Part shown: positions 7,188-13,806 of the stretch, in pieces | Numbering within the stretch: the stretch's first letter is position 1 | Layout: every line of letters starts with the position of its first letter | DNA from: an uncultured Eisenbergiella sp. | GTDB taxonomy: Bacteria > Bacillota > Clostridia > Lachnospirales > Lachnospiraceae | Assembly (NCBI GenBank): GCA_947626725.1 | Contig: CANQTI010000016.1 | Span: 1-16,269, forward strand | Length of the DNA: 16,269 nt | Direction: 5' to 3' | Made by a program: the position numbers and the translations under genes | Notes under the pieces: generated by a model | Told to the model about the DNA's origin: nothing | What the model saw: only the letters and a program-made list of their open reading frames with translations | The model's database searches: none

Positions 7188-8621
7188 ATGAGAATCGGGA
7201 TGAAAAAGAAGGCGGCTTCCCTTTTCTATGTGGGAATCGTTCTGGCACTGTGTCTGCTCCCGCTTCTGGGGATGGGTTTCGCGTCTGTGGAACAGACGAC
7301 GGAAAACCGGGATTTGGCGGAGTGGCCGAAGCTCGTGACGAAAGGCGGGCTGAATACAGGGTATCTGGAGGGGATTGGGACCTGGTTTACGGACCGGTTC
7401 GCGTTCCGGCAGGAGCTAGTGACAGCGGATGCCCGCCTGCGCGGTTCCGTTTTCGGCGTGTCTGCGGAGGATGACGTGATTTTCGGCAGAAACGGCTGGC
7501 TCTATTATGAAGCGACGCTGGACGATTATCAGCACAAAAATCCGGTGTCGGAACGGATGCTTTTCAATATGGCCCATAACACGGCGCTGATGCAGGAATA
7601 TACGGAAAGTCTGGGACGAACTTTTGTGTTTACCATCGCGCCCAATAAAAACACGCTGTACGGCGATAACATGCCGGCACGCTACAAGCATACGGTCGAA
7701 GCGCAGAGCGATATGGAACGGCTGGTTCCGTGGCTGGAGCGGGAGAAGGTCAACTATGTGGATCTGTATGCACTCTTTGCCGGACGGGACGATGTGCTTT
7801 ACTATGCCCGGGATTCTCATTGGAATCAGGAGGGCGCGCTCATGGTGTACAACGCCCTGCTGGACGCCTGCGGGAAAGCGCATGAAACCTGGGCGGACCG
7901 AGAAGCGGAGCCCGTTTCGGACTATTTGGGGGATCTGAATCTGATGCTCTATCCCCTGGGGGCGGAGCCGGAACCGGATCTTTCCTATCAGAAATATTTT
8001 ACCTGGTCTTACAGCCAGGGGGACGACGTAGAGGATGATTTCATCCGGACCGTCTGTCCGTCCGGAAGCCAGAATCTGCTGATGTATCGGGATTCCTTTG
8101 GGAATTCGCTGCTGCCCTATATGGCGGAGGCATTTTCACAGGCGACGTTTTCCAAACAGGTCCCATACCCGATGACGGATCTGATCAATTCCTCTCCGGA
8201 TATTGTCATCGTGGAAAAGGTGGAACGCCATCTTCCTACCCTCGGCAGTGTTCCGCCGCTGATGAGCGGTCTGCGCCGTACGCTGTCGGAAGAGCCGGTG
8301 CCGGCGGAAAGCGATACGGCCGTGCGGTTGACGAAGGAAGGCAGTTATTGGAAACTGACGGGTGTGGCGGACGAGAAGTATCTGGATACGGACAGCCGCA
8401 TTTTTGTGGAAGTTGGGGACGGAGCCAATTCTGGGGTTTATGAGGCATTCTGCGTGGACGCGGCGGTAAACGGACGGTCCAGCGATTATGGTTTTATTTT
8501 GTATCTGTCTGAGATCATGTTGGACGGGAGCTCCTTTGACGTCAGAGTGATCGCGGAAGGAAATACGCAGCCGATGGTGCTGTACGAGGGAAAACTGGAA
8601 TACGGAGGAACAGGAAAATGA
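7188..8621 (+). CDS. DHHW/AlgX-like SGNH O-acetylation protein
   Basis: 477 residues if the first ATG is used; a second in-frame ATG at 7200 is equally possible, since neither has a strong ribosome site. One N-terminal membrane segment (about residues 9-26) puts the rest outside the cell. The body matches the DHHW/AlgJ-AlgX group: FGRNGWLYYEATLDDYQ, then TIAPNKNTLYGDNMP, then the RDSHWNQEGA motif (Asp209, His211, residues of the Asp-His pair), then MYRDSFGNSLLPY with Ser303 as likely nucleophile. A beta-rich tail (about 388-477) of unknown role follows. In characterised systems (AlgI with AlgJ/AlgX, PatA with PatB) this partner passes the acyl group from the MBOAT protein to the polymer. The gene lies 83 nt after the MBOAT gene without a visible terminator between, and overlaps the next gene by 4 nt (ATGA). 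Confidence 0.88.
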   Translation: MRIGMKKKAASLFYVGIVLALCLLPLLGMGFASVEQTTENRDLAEWPKLVTKGGLNTGYLEGIGTWFTDRFAFRQELVTADARLRGSVFGVSAEDDVIFGRNGWLYYEATLDDYQHKNPVSERMLFNMAHNTALMQEYTESLGRTFVFTIAPNKNTLYGDNMPARYKHTVEAQSDMERLVPWLEREKVNYVDLYALFAGRDDVLYYARDSHWNQEGALMVYNALLDACGKAHETWADREAEPVSDYLGDLNLMLYPLGAEPEPDLSYQKYFTWSYSQGDDVEDDFIRTVCPSGSQNLLMYRDSFGNSLLPYMAEAFSQATFSKQVPYPMTDLINSSPDIVIVEKVERHLPTLGSVPPLMSGLRRTLSEEPVPAESDTAVRLTKEGSYWKLTGVADEKYLDTDSRIFVEVGDGANSGVYEAFCVDAAVNGRSSDYGFILYLSEIMLDGSSFDVRVIAEGNTQPMVLYEGKLEYGGTGK

Positions 8622-9094
8622 AAAAAGGTCTGGTCGTGATGATGCTGGCAGTGATGCTGGCGGGCTGCAGCGGAACACAGCAGGACGCTTCCGGAGAAAG
8701 CGTACCGGAGCAGAGCGCGGCGGCAGAGAGCAGCGTGGATGCGGAAAGCGCCGTGACGGAAGAGAGTACGGCGGAGGAGAGTGTCGCCGCGGAGGAGACG
8801 GAGGATAAGGACGAAGGCGCGCAGGCCGCGGAAACGGCTGAAACGGAAAGCGGCGAAGGGACGGAAGCCCCGGAGGATGAAGCGGCGGCGCAGGCCGCGG
8901 CGGAGGCGGCCGCACAGGCAGAGGCAGAGGCAGCCGCACAGGCCGCAGCGGAGGCGGAAGCCGCCGCACAGGGCGGTGGGGAGGAAGTCACGGAAGTCAG
9001 CCGGGTCTGGATCGAGGATTGCGGACAGGACAGCGGCTATTGGGAAGTGACCTATTCCGACGGGTCCGTCCAATATATTGAGGAAGAAGAGTAA
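8618..9094 (+). CDS. Small lipoprotein with Ala/Glu-rich spacer and short folded tail
   Basis: 158 residues. The ATG overlaps the previous stop as ATGA, and GGAGGA (8604-8609) sits ahead, so translation is probably coupled. A lipoprotein signal is clear (MKKGLVVMMLAVMLAGC, lipobox LAGC, Cys17). The mature protein is acidic and low in complexity: a Ser/Glu/Ala stretch to about residue 85, then an Ala-Glu-Gln helix-forming run (about 88-122). The last 30 residues differ sharply, with aromatics, one Cys and a motif-like tail, VWIEDCGQDSGYWEVTYSDG followed by SVQYIEEEE, which could be a small beta module. I do not recognise a family and assign no function. Being membrane-tethered on a spacer and coupled to the DHHW gene, it may be an accessory of the O-acylation pair; that is inference only. 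Confidence 0.82.
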   Translation: MKKGLVVMMLAVMLAGCSGTQQDASGESVPEQSAAAESSVDAESAVTEESTAEESVAAEETEDKDEGAQAAETAETESGEGTEAPEDEAAAQAAAEAAAQAEAEAAAQAAAEAEAAAQGGGEEVTEVSRVWIEDCGQDSGYWEVTYSDGSVQYIEEEE

Positions 9095-9108
9095 AGGAAG
9101 CTGCGATT

Positions 9109-9819
9109 ATGTATTTCTTTGACAGCCGTGTGCGCTACAGCGAGGCGGACGAGCAGGGAAGGCTGACGCTGGCGGGAATGGTGGACTATTTTCAGGACAC
9201 ATCTACCTTTCAGGCGGAGGATCTGGACATCGGCGTGGACTATTTGAAAAGCATGGGCGCTGCCTGGGTGCTGAATGCCTGGCAGATCGTAATCCATTCC
9301 TGGCCGAAGGTCGGGAACAGGATCCGCACGGGCACTTCCCCTTACAGCTTCAAAGGGTTTATCGGCCTGCGCAACTTCGTGATGGAGGATGCCGCCGGTG
9401 TCCGTCTGGCGGAGGCCAATTCCATCTGGACACTGATGCATTTGGAAAAAGGAATTCCGGTCCGGGCAACACAGGAAATGCTGGATCGATATCAGCTGGA
9501 GCCGAAGCTGGAGATGGACTACGCTCCCAGAAAAATTGCGCTTTCTAAAGATGGCGTTATGGGGGAGGCATTTCCAGTGGAACGGCATCATCTGGACGGC
9601 AATCATCATGTGAACAACGGGCAGTATATCCACATGGCGCTGGAATATCTGCCCGCGGATTTTGAGATAGGGCAGATGAGGGCAGAATACAAAAGTCAGG
9701 CCCACCTGCGTGACCTGATCACACCTGTGTTTTACAGGGGAGAAGGAATCTTCACGGTTGCGCTCTGCGGAACTGACGGAGGGCCCTATGCCGTCGTGGA
9801 ATTTCTGCAAGCCCGATGA
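9109..9819 (+). CDS. Acyl-ACP thioesterase (FatA/FatB family)
   Basis: 236 residues, the typical size of bacterial double-hotdog acyl-ACP thioesterases. It opens with YFFDSRVRYSEADEQGRLTL and VDYFQDTSTFQAEDLDIGVD, the usual first hotdog. GAAWVLNAWQIVI leads to RTGTSPYSFKGFIGLRNFVM, then ANSIWTLMHLEKGIPVR. The second hotdog carries HLDGNHHVNNGQYIHMALEY: Asp163, Asn165 and His167 match the catalytic residues of plant FatB, with the conserved Asn-Asn and a following Glu179. The enzyme cuts fatty acids from acyl carrier protein in the cytoplasm, and so affects chain length or free fatty acid supply. AAAGGA lies 10 nt before the ATG and the gene starts 14 nt after the lipoprotein, so it belongs to the same run. 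A link to the MBOAT enzyme upstream is possible but unproven. Confidence 0.9.
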   Translation: MYFFDSRVRYSEADEQGRLTLAGMVDYFQDTSTFQAEDLDIGVDYLKSMGAAWVLNAWQIVIHSWPKVGNRIRTGTSPYSFKGFIGLRNFVMEDAAGVRLAEANSIWTLMHLEKGIPVRATQEMLDRYQLEPKLEMDYAPRKIALSKDGVMGEAFPVERHHLDGNHHVNNGQYIHMALEYLPADFEIGQMRAEYKSQAHLRDLITPVFYRGEGIFTVALCGTDGGPYAVVEFLQAR

Positions 9820-9918
9820 TACGGCGAAAACGACGGGCAGGGTCGGACGGAACGCTTTGCCGGGGCGGCAGGGGAAACAGAAAGGGAAAACGGCTGCGCA
9901 GGCCGCGGTGAGGAAATT

Positions 9919-10752
9919 ATGTTGGAACTGGGAAAAGTGCAGGAGCTGACCGTAGTCAAAAAAGTGGGATTCGGCGTTTATCTGGCTGAGAAAGCGGATG
10001 CGCAGGAGAAGGTGCTGCTTCCGGCAAAACAGGTTCCAGGAGGAACTGAGGTCGGAGATCGGCTGCATGTTTTTCTTTACAGAGATTCAGAGGACAGACT
10101 GATTTCCACTGCGGCGGTGCCGCTTCTGCAGCTTTCGGAGGTGGCGGAACTGACGGTGGTTCAGACGGGACGGCTCGGCGCATTCTTAGATTGGGGGCTG
10201 GAGCGGGATCTTTTTTTGCCCTTCCGGGAACAGACGAAAGAAGTACAGGAAGGGGAACGGCTTCCGGTGGCTCTCTATGTGGATAAGAGCGGACGACTCT
10301 GTGCTACGATGAAACTGTACCATTATCTGAAAACGGACAGCCCGTATCAAAAGGATGACAGGGTGACGGGATACCTGTATGAGATCAGCGAACGTTTCGG
10401 TGCGTTTGTGGCGGTGGATGGGCGGTATTCTGCGCTCATTCCTCCCCGGGAATTATATGGACATCCGAAGGTGGGGGACCGGATCAGCGCGCGTGTTGTA
10501 AAAGTGCACGAGGATGGAAAGCTGGATCTGAGCATTCGGGAAAAGATCCCTGTGCAGATGCAGGCAGATGCGCAAAAGGTGATGGAAGCCATTGAAAAAG
10601 GCGGCGGCATGCTCCCCTTTACGGATAAGGCATCTCCGGAAACAATTCGGGAAGCGATGGGGATGAGCAAGAATGAATTCAAGCGTGCGGTAGGGAGTCT
10701 GCTGAAGGATAAAAAAATCGAGATCGGAGAAAACAAAATCAGTAAGTTGTAA
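9919..10752 (+). CDS. cvfB: CvfB-like S1-domain RNA-binding protein
   Basis: 277 residues, the usual size of the CvfB/YitL family. Several S1-like beta barrels follow one another: residues 1-65 (LGKVQELTVVKKVGFGVYLA, VLLP), about 70-135 (VAELTVVQTGRLGAFLDWGL, DLFLP), and a canonical S1 domain at about 148-210 (DRVTGYLYEISERFGAFVAV, VGDRISARVVKVHEDGKLDL with SIREK after it). The last 65 residues form a winged-helix-like end (SPETIREAMGMSKNEFKRAV, GSLLKDKKIEI). In Staphylococcus CvfB affects virulence gene expression and binds RNA. The start at 9919 has AGGA only 4 nt upstream. The 99 nt between it and the thioesterase gene show no promoter or terminator. It is the last gene before a new promoter at 10798. 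Confidence 0.9.
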   Translation: MLELGKVQELTVVKKVGFGVYLAEKADAQEKVLLPAKQVPGGTEVGDRLHVFLYRDSEDRLISTAAVPLLQLSEVAELTVVQTGRLGAFLDWGLERDLFLPFREQTKEVQEGERLPVALYVDKSGRLCATMKLYHYLKTDSPYQKDDRVTGYLYEISERFGAFVAVDGRYSALIPPRELYGHPKVGDRISARVVKVHEDGKLDLSIREKIPVQMQADAQKVMEAIEKGGGMLPFTDKASPETIREAMGMSKNEFKRAVGSLLKDKKIEIGENKISKL

Positions 10753-10880
10753 AAGTGTACGAAAAAGAGCCTTTTTTTGCCGCTGTAAAGGTAAAACTTG
10801 CCAAAATTGAAAAAGCGTGATAAACTGAAGCAATAGAACAGTTTGATGAAAACGGAGCCTGATTCGGATGAGGTGACGGA
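10753..10880. other. Gap between CvfB-like and WecG/TagA-like genes, with a weak terminator candidate
   Basis: A stem AAAAAG (10762-10767) with CTTTTT (10771-10776), loop AGC, is followed by further Ts (run 10772-10778). The stem is short and mostly A-T, so it is at best a weak terminator. Beyond it lies the promoter at 10798. Confidence 0.3.
10798..10826 (+). promoter_or_regulatory. Sigma-A promoter for the WecG/TagA-like gene
   Basis: TTGCCA (10798-10803), 17-nt spacer, TAAACT (10821-10826) preceded by TGA (10818-10820), an extended -10. The expected start is near 10833, about 50 nt before the gene. Confidence 0.6.
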
Positions 10881-11552
10881 ATGATGAAGAAATATTCAAT
10901 TCTAGGGATCTCCCTCTCCGATTATCCGGTAAAAGAGGCGGTCAGTCAGATAGACGGATACCTGCATGGCGGTGCGCTGCGGACGGCGGCCGGCCTGACG
11001 GCTCATATGCTGGAGCTGGCAGCAGGAGATGACGTCGGAAGGGAATTGCTGGAGAAGACGGATCTGACCGTCTGTATGGAAGCGGATATTCTGGAGGCGG
11101 CGGGGATTTCCGGCGAAAGCCGTGTAAAAGAAGTAGAAGAGAACCTGTTTTGGACGGAGTTCCTGAAATATCTGGCCCGACATCAGTCGAGGATCTATCT
11201 TTTGGCGGACACATCCGTTCAGGCTGAGGATATTCTGGAAATGTTAGTGCTCTCCCAGGATGATCTCAACATCATGGAGTGCAGAGGATACGAAGAATTT
11301 GATTATCAGCCGGAGAGGCTGATCAACGCAATCAATGAAATGGCGCCGGCCGTAGTGCTTTCCAGAATGAAGTGGCCGACAGATCTGCAGCTGATGCATG
11401 AGAGTCAGCGGCTGCTGAACGCAAAGTTATGGATGGTCCTGCCGGACCGGGACATCACAGGCAAACCCAAAACGGGCGTTCTGAATGAAATACGCCGGAA
11501 GATCTTCCGCAAAAAGGTGAATGAATATAATGAAGAAAAGGCGGTTCAGTGA
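10881..11552 (+). CDS. Degenerate WecG/TagA/CpsF-like (GT26-type) protein
   Basis: 223 residues. ATG codons at 10881 and 10884 are adjacent; GAGGTGA (10870-10876) spaces better to the second. The overall plan follows the GT26 family: a short N-terminal segment ILGISLSDYPVKEAVSQID, GLTAHMLELAAGDD where the family has TxNxxxxxxA, a DLTVCMEAD strand, KVEENLFWTEFLKYL-like helices, SRIYLLADTSVQAEDILEML where the family has a vfLlGg-type strand, then MECRGYEEFDYQPERLINAI like the GYF...I...I region, and a basic C-terminal end (RRKIFRKKVNEY). The hallmarks of active enzymes are missing: no Asp-Gly at the donor site and no PxQE motif (here MKWPTDLQLMHE). Active members transfer ManNAc-type sugars in teichoic acid or capsule linkage synthesis. 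This may be an inactive paralogue or have another role. It is a one-gene unit with its own promoter and terminator. Confidence 0.62.
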   Translation: MMKKYSILGISLSDYPVKEAVSQIDGYLHGGALRTAAGLTAHMLELAAGDDVGRELLEKTDLTVCMEADILEAAGISGESRVKEVEENLFWTEFLKYLARHQSRIYLLADTSVQAEDILEMLVLSQDDLNIMECRGYEEFDYQPERLINAINEMAPAVVLSRMKWPTDLQLMHESQRLLNAKLWMVLPDRDITGKPKTGVLNEIRRKIFRKKVNEYNEEKAVQ

Positions 11553-11569
11553 GTGGGACTGCCTTTTTT
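11538..11569 (+). terminator. Rho-independent terminator overlapping the stop codon
   Basis: AAGGCGGTTC (11538-11547) pairs with GGACTGCCTT (11556-11565) over 10 bp, two of them G-U, with an 8-nt loop (11548-11555) and a T-run (11564-11569). The stop codon TGA (11550-11552) of the WecG/TagA-like gene is in the loop, so the left arm is coding sequence. Confidence 0.82.
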
Positions 11570-11717
11570 GCAGCGGATCCTTTCATATCCTGTCTTAGGA
11601 ATGTGTTCGTATCCATTCGCGCACAGGAGCTGAATGGCGCGGCCTTTGAAGTGCAAAATGGATATTTGGATAATTTCACGGGTGGGATTCCCGGAAAAGG
11701 AAGAGGAGGATTCACTT

Positions 11718-11745
11718 TTGGATAAAAAATGCTCTATTTTATGAT
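11718..11745 (+). promoter_or_regulatory. Candidate sigma-A promoter for the regulator-ftsEX operon
   Basis: TTGGAT (11718-11723), 16-nt A/T-rich spacer, TATGAT (11740-11745). It would give a leader of about 215 nt before the ATG at 11969, long enough for regulatory structure. Confidence 0.5.
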
Positions 11746-11838
11746 AAATTTGCATAAATTTTTTTCAAAGGCCTATAGCTTTTTTTATTATTCTCATTTA
11801 AAATGTAAGAGAAGGGTGTGAAAAAGCGCGGCTGGTGC

Positions 11839-11861
11839 GGAAATGTGTCATGGAAATGTGT
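11839..11861 (+). repeat. Direct repeat GGAAATGTGT x2 upstream of the regulator gene
   Basis: GGAAATGTGT at 11839-11848 and 11852-11861, a 13-nt period with CAT between. It lies in the leader about 110 nt before the regulator start and could be an operator or an RNA-level site. Confidence 0.6.
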
Positions 11862-11955
11862 GGTTCACGGCAATAGGGAGGCAGCGCCGCATACTTTTTC
11901 TTGTCGCACACGGATGATTGGAGAATACGGCGTCCGATGTTTCAGTTTGTTTCGT

Positions 11956-11960
11956 GGAGG
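11956..11960 (+). promoter_or_regulatory. Ribosome binding site that fixes the regulator start
   Basis: GGAGG ends 8 nt before the ATG at 11969. An in-frame ATG at 11918, which would add 17 residues, has no comparable site. Confidence 0.8.
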
Positions 11961-11968
11961 ATTGGGGA

Positions 11969-13054
11969 ATGATTTCGAATCAAATATTGCAGAGCACGAT
12001 TGATGGCCTGAAGACGATTGCGAGAGTAGAGCTCGGCATTGTAGATGTGGATGGGAAGATGATCGCATACACATCTGAAAGTATGGAACGGTGTGCGAAT
12101 CTCGCACGGGCGTTTGCGGACTCCCCGGCGGACAGTCAGGAGGTACAGGGATACCAATTTTTCAAAATATATGACGAGCAGCAGCTGGAGTATATTCTGA
12201 TAGCGGGGGGCGCCGGTGAGCATGTTTATATGATCGGCAAAATGGTAGCCTATCAGATACAGAATCTGCTCATCGCGTATAAAGAGCGTTTTGATAAGGA
12301 TAATTTCATCAAAAATCTGCTGTTGGACAATCTGCTGTTGGTGGATATTTACAGCCGTGCGAAAAAACTGCACATTCCAGCGGACGTGGACCGGGTGGTA
12401 TTGCTGGTGGAAGCCGGGAATCGGGACAATAACGTATTGGATCTGGTGCGGACCGTGTTCGCGGGCAGCAGCCGAGACTTTGTGACGGCTGTGGATGAGA
12501 ATAATGTGATTGTCGTAAAGGAATTGGCGGAGGAAGACGGTGCGCAGGAGATCGAGCGCGCGGCGGAAGATATTTCAGCCTGCCTGTCCGCGGAAGGCAT
12601 TGAGGGCAGCAGAATCGCCTATGGAACTGTGGTCAAAGAGATCAAAGAAGTCAGCCGCTCTTATAAAGAGGCTAAGATGGCGCTGGATGTGGGAAAAATT
12701 TTCTTTGACGAGCGGGAGATTATAGCGTATAGTGAATTGGGGATAGGGCGTTTGATCTATCAGCTTCCGATCCCGCTGTGCAAGATGTTTATTCGTGAGA
12801 TTTTCGGCGGGAAGAGCCCGGATGAATTCGATGAGGAGACGCTGACGACGATCAGCAAGTTTTTTGAGAACAGCCTGAATGTTTCGGAAACGAGCCGACA
12901 GCTGTTCATACACCGCAACACGCTGGTTTATCGGCTGGATAAGCTGCAGAAGAGCACGAATCTGGATCTTCGCGTGTTTGAGGATGCGATTACGTTTAAG
13001 ATCGCGTTAATGGTCGTAAAGTACATGAAGTATATGGAAACCTATGAATTTTAG
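11969..13054 (+). CDS. CdaR/PucR-type helix-turn-helix regulator
   Basis: 361 residues from the ATG with GGAGG 8 nt upstream. The N-terminal part (about 1-115, SNQILQSTIDGLKTIARVEL, GIVDVDGKMIAYTSE) resembles a small sensory domain of the CdaR diacid-recognition or GAF/PAS kind. The middle (about 125-250) has the alternating strands of the GGDEF-like region usual in PucR/CdaR proteins, ending YGTVVKEIKEVSRSYKEAKM. The C-terminal end (about 298-350) is the family HTH: FFENSLNVSETSRQLFIHRN followed by TLVYRLDKLQKSTN and FEDAITFKIALMVVKYM. It is a cytoplasmic DNA-binding protein, ligand unknown. It lies 14 nt before ftsE with no terminator, so it probably belongs to the ftsEX operon and may control it or itself. 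Known PucR/CdaR proteins mostly govern catabolic genes, so this setting is notable. Confidence 0.85.
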   Translation: MISNQILQSTIDGLKTIARVELGIVDVDGKMIAYTSESMERCANLARAFADSPADSQEVQGYQFFKIYDEQQLEYILIAGGAGEHVYMIGKMVAYQIQNLLIAYKERFDKDNFIKNLLLDNLLLVDIYSRAKKLHIPADVDRVVLLVEAGNRDNNVLDLVRTVFAGSSRDFVTAVDENNVIVVKELAEEDGAQEIERAAEDISACLSAEGIEGSRIAYGTVVKEIKEVSRSYKEAKMALDVGKIFFDEREIIAYSELGIGRLIYQLPIPLCKMFIREIFGGKSPDEFDEETLTTISKFFENSLNVSETSRQLFIHRNTLVYRLDKLQKSTNLDLRVFEDAITFKIALMVVKYMKYMETYEF

Positions 13055-13057
13055 GAT

Positions 13058-13062
13058 GGTGA
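13058..13062 (+). promoter_or_regulatory. Ribosome binding site supporting a TTG start for ftsE
   Basis: GGTGA lies 6 nt before TTG 13069. The internal ATG at 13123 lacks a clear site. Confidence 0.5.
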
Positions 13063-13068
13063 ACGATT

Positions 13069-13806
13069 TTGGGTTTATTTCAGAAGAAAAAAAGAAAAAA
13101 AAGAGAGACGAATGACGCGATCATGCTGGAAAAGGTGAGCAAATCCTATTCCAAGGGGTCGCCTGCCCTGGACGGTGTGAGTCTGACAGTCAGAAAGGGT
13201 GAGTTCGTCTTCATCGTGGGCGACAGCGGTTCGGGGAAGTCCACGCTGATCAAACTGCTTTTGCGGGAACTGACGCCTACCAGCGGAAGGGTCGTGGTAT
13301 ATGGTCAGGATGTCGGACGTCTAAGGCATCGTCAGGTGCCCCGGTTCCGGCGCAATCTGGGCATCGTGTTTCAGGATTTCCGGCTGCTCAATGACAGAAA
13401 TGTTTATGAGAATGTGGCGTTTGCCCAGCGCATTGTCTTGACGCCTGCCAAGGAGATCCGGAAAAATGTTTCGTCTGCCCTTGCAGTTGTGGGGCTGGCA
13501 GGGAAATACAAAGCGAAAACAAATCAGCTGTCCGGCGGTGAGCAGCAGCGTGTCGCTCTGGCCCGGGCACTGGTGAACAATCCGCCGATTCTTCTGGCAG
13601 ATGAGCCGACCGGAAATCTGGATCCAAAGAATTCCTGGGAAATTATGCAGCTTCTGGACCGGATCAACCGGGAACGCGGCACGACGATCCTTGTGGTGAC
13701 GCATAACAGGGAAATCGTAAACGCGATGCAGAAGCGCGTAATCACGATGAAGAAGGGCGTCATTATCAGCGACGAAGAAAAGGGCGGTTATATCGATGAG
13801 GATTAG
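13069..13806 (+). CDS. ftsE: Cell-division ABC transporter ATP-binding protein FtsE
   Basis: 245 residues from a TTG start, or 227 from ATG 13123 (MLEKVSKSYSKG). The TTG is preferred for its ribosome site and adds a basic stretch, MGLFQKKKRKKRETNDA, not usual in FtsE. All ABC ATPase motifs are intact: Walker A GDSGSGKST (51-59, Lys57), Q-loop VFQDFRLLNDRNVYENVAFA, signature LSGGEQQR (154-161), Walker B ILLADEP (174-180, Glu179) and the switch VVTH (His212). DFRLL with NVYENVAF is typical of FtsE. It binds FtsX at the inner face of the membrane and drives activation of a peptidoglycan hydrolase at the division site. ftsX overlaps its 3' end by 11 nt, so the two are translationally coupled. Confidence 0.95.
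   Translation: MGLFQKKKRKKRETNDAIMLEKVSKSYSKGSPALDGVSLTVRKGEFVFIVGDSGSGKSTLIKLLLRELTPTSGRVVVYGQDVGRLRHRQVPRFRRNLGIVFQDFRLLNDRNVYENVAFAQRIVLTPAKEIRKNVSSALAVVGLAGKYKAKTNQLSGGEQQRVALARALVNNPPILLADEPTGNLDPKNSWEIMQLLDRINRERGTTILVVTHNREIVNAMQKRVITMKKGVIISDEEKGGYIDED

Larger units (their letters stand above)
11553..11968. other. Intergenic regulatory region before the CdaR/PucR-type gene
   Basis: 416 nt with no gene I can support. It begins with the right arm of the terminator, then G/C-mixed sequence to about 11710, then A/T-rich sequence (11716-11810) holding the promoter candidate at 11718-11745 and a second weak one (TTGCAT 11750-11755, 18 nt, TATAGC 11774-11779). A short stem near 11767-11780 followed by eight Ts could act as a weak attenuator. 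A 58-codon frame from GTG 11549 to TAA 11723 crosses the terminator and is not called. AGAGGAGG-like sequence near 11702-11709 precedes an 8-codon frame from TTG 11718 (MDKKCSIL, stop 11742). From 11818 on, a 10-bp direct repeat is listed separately. Confidence 0.6.

Noticed and set aside
6118..7248. 376-codon minus-strand frame opposite the MBOAT gene
   Set aside because: Shadow of a gene with clear membrane helices and family motifs; composition is that of a reverse-complement frame.
5680..8621. dlt operon (D-alanylation of teichoic acid)
   Set aside because: The MBOAT protein matches AlgI motifs, its partner is DHHW/AlgX-like, and no dltA or dltC is present.
11818..12003. 61-codon frame in the leader of the regulator gene
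   Set aside because: GAAGGG lies only 1-2 nt before the GTG, the product has no recognisable feature, and it overlaps the real start of the regulator.
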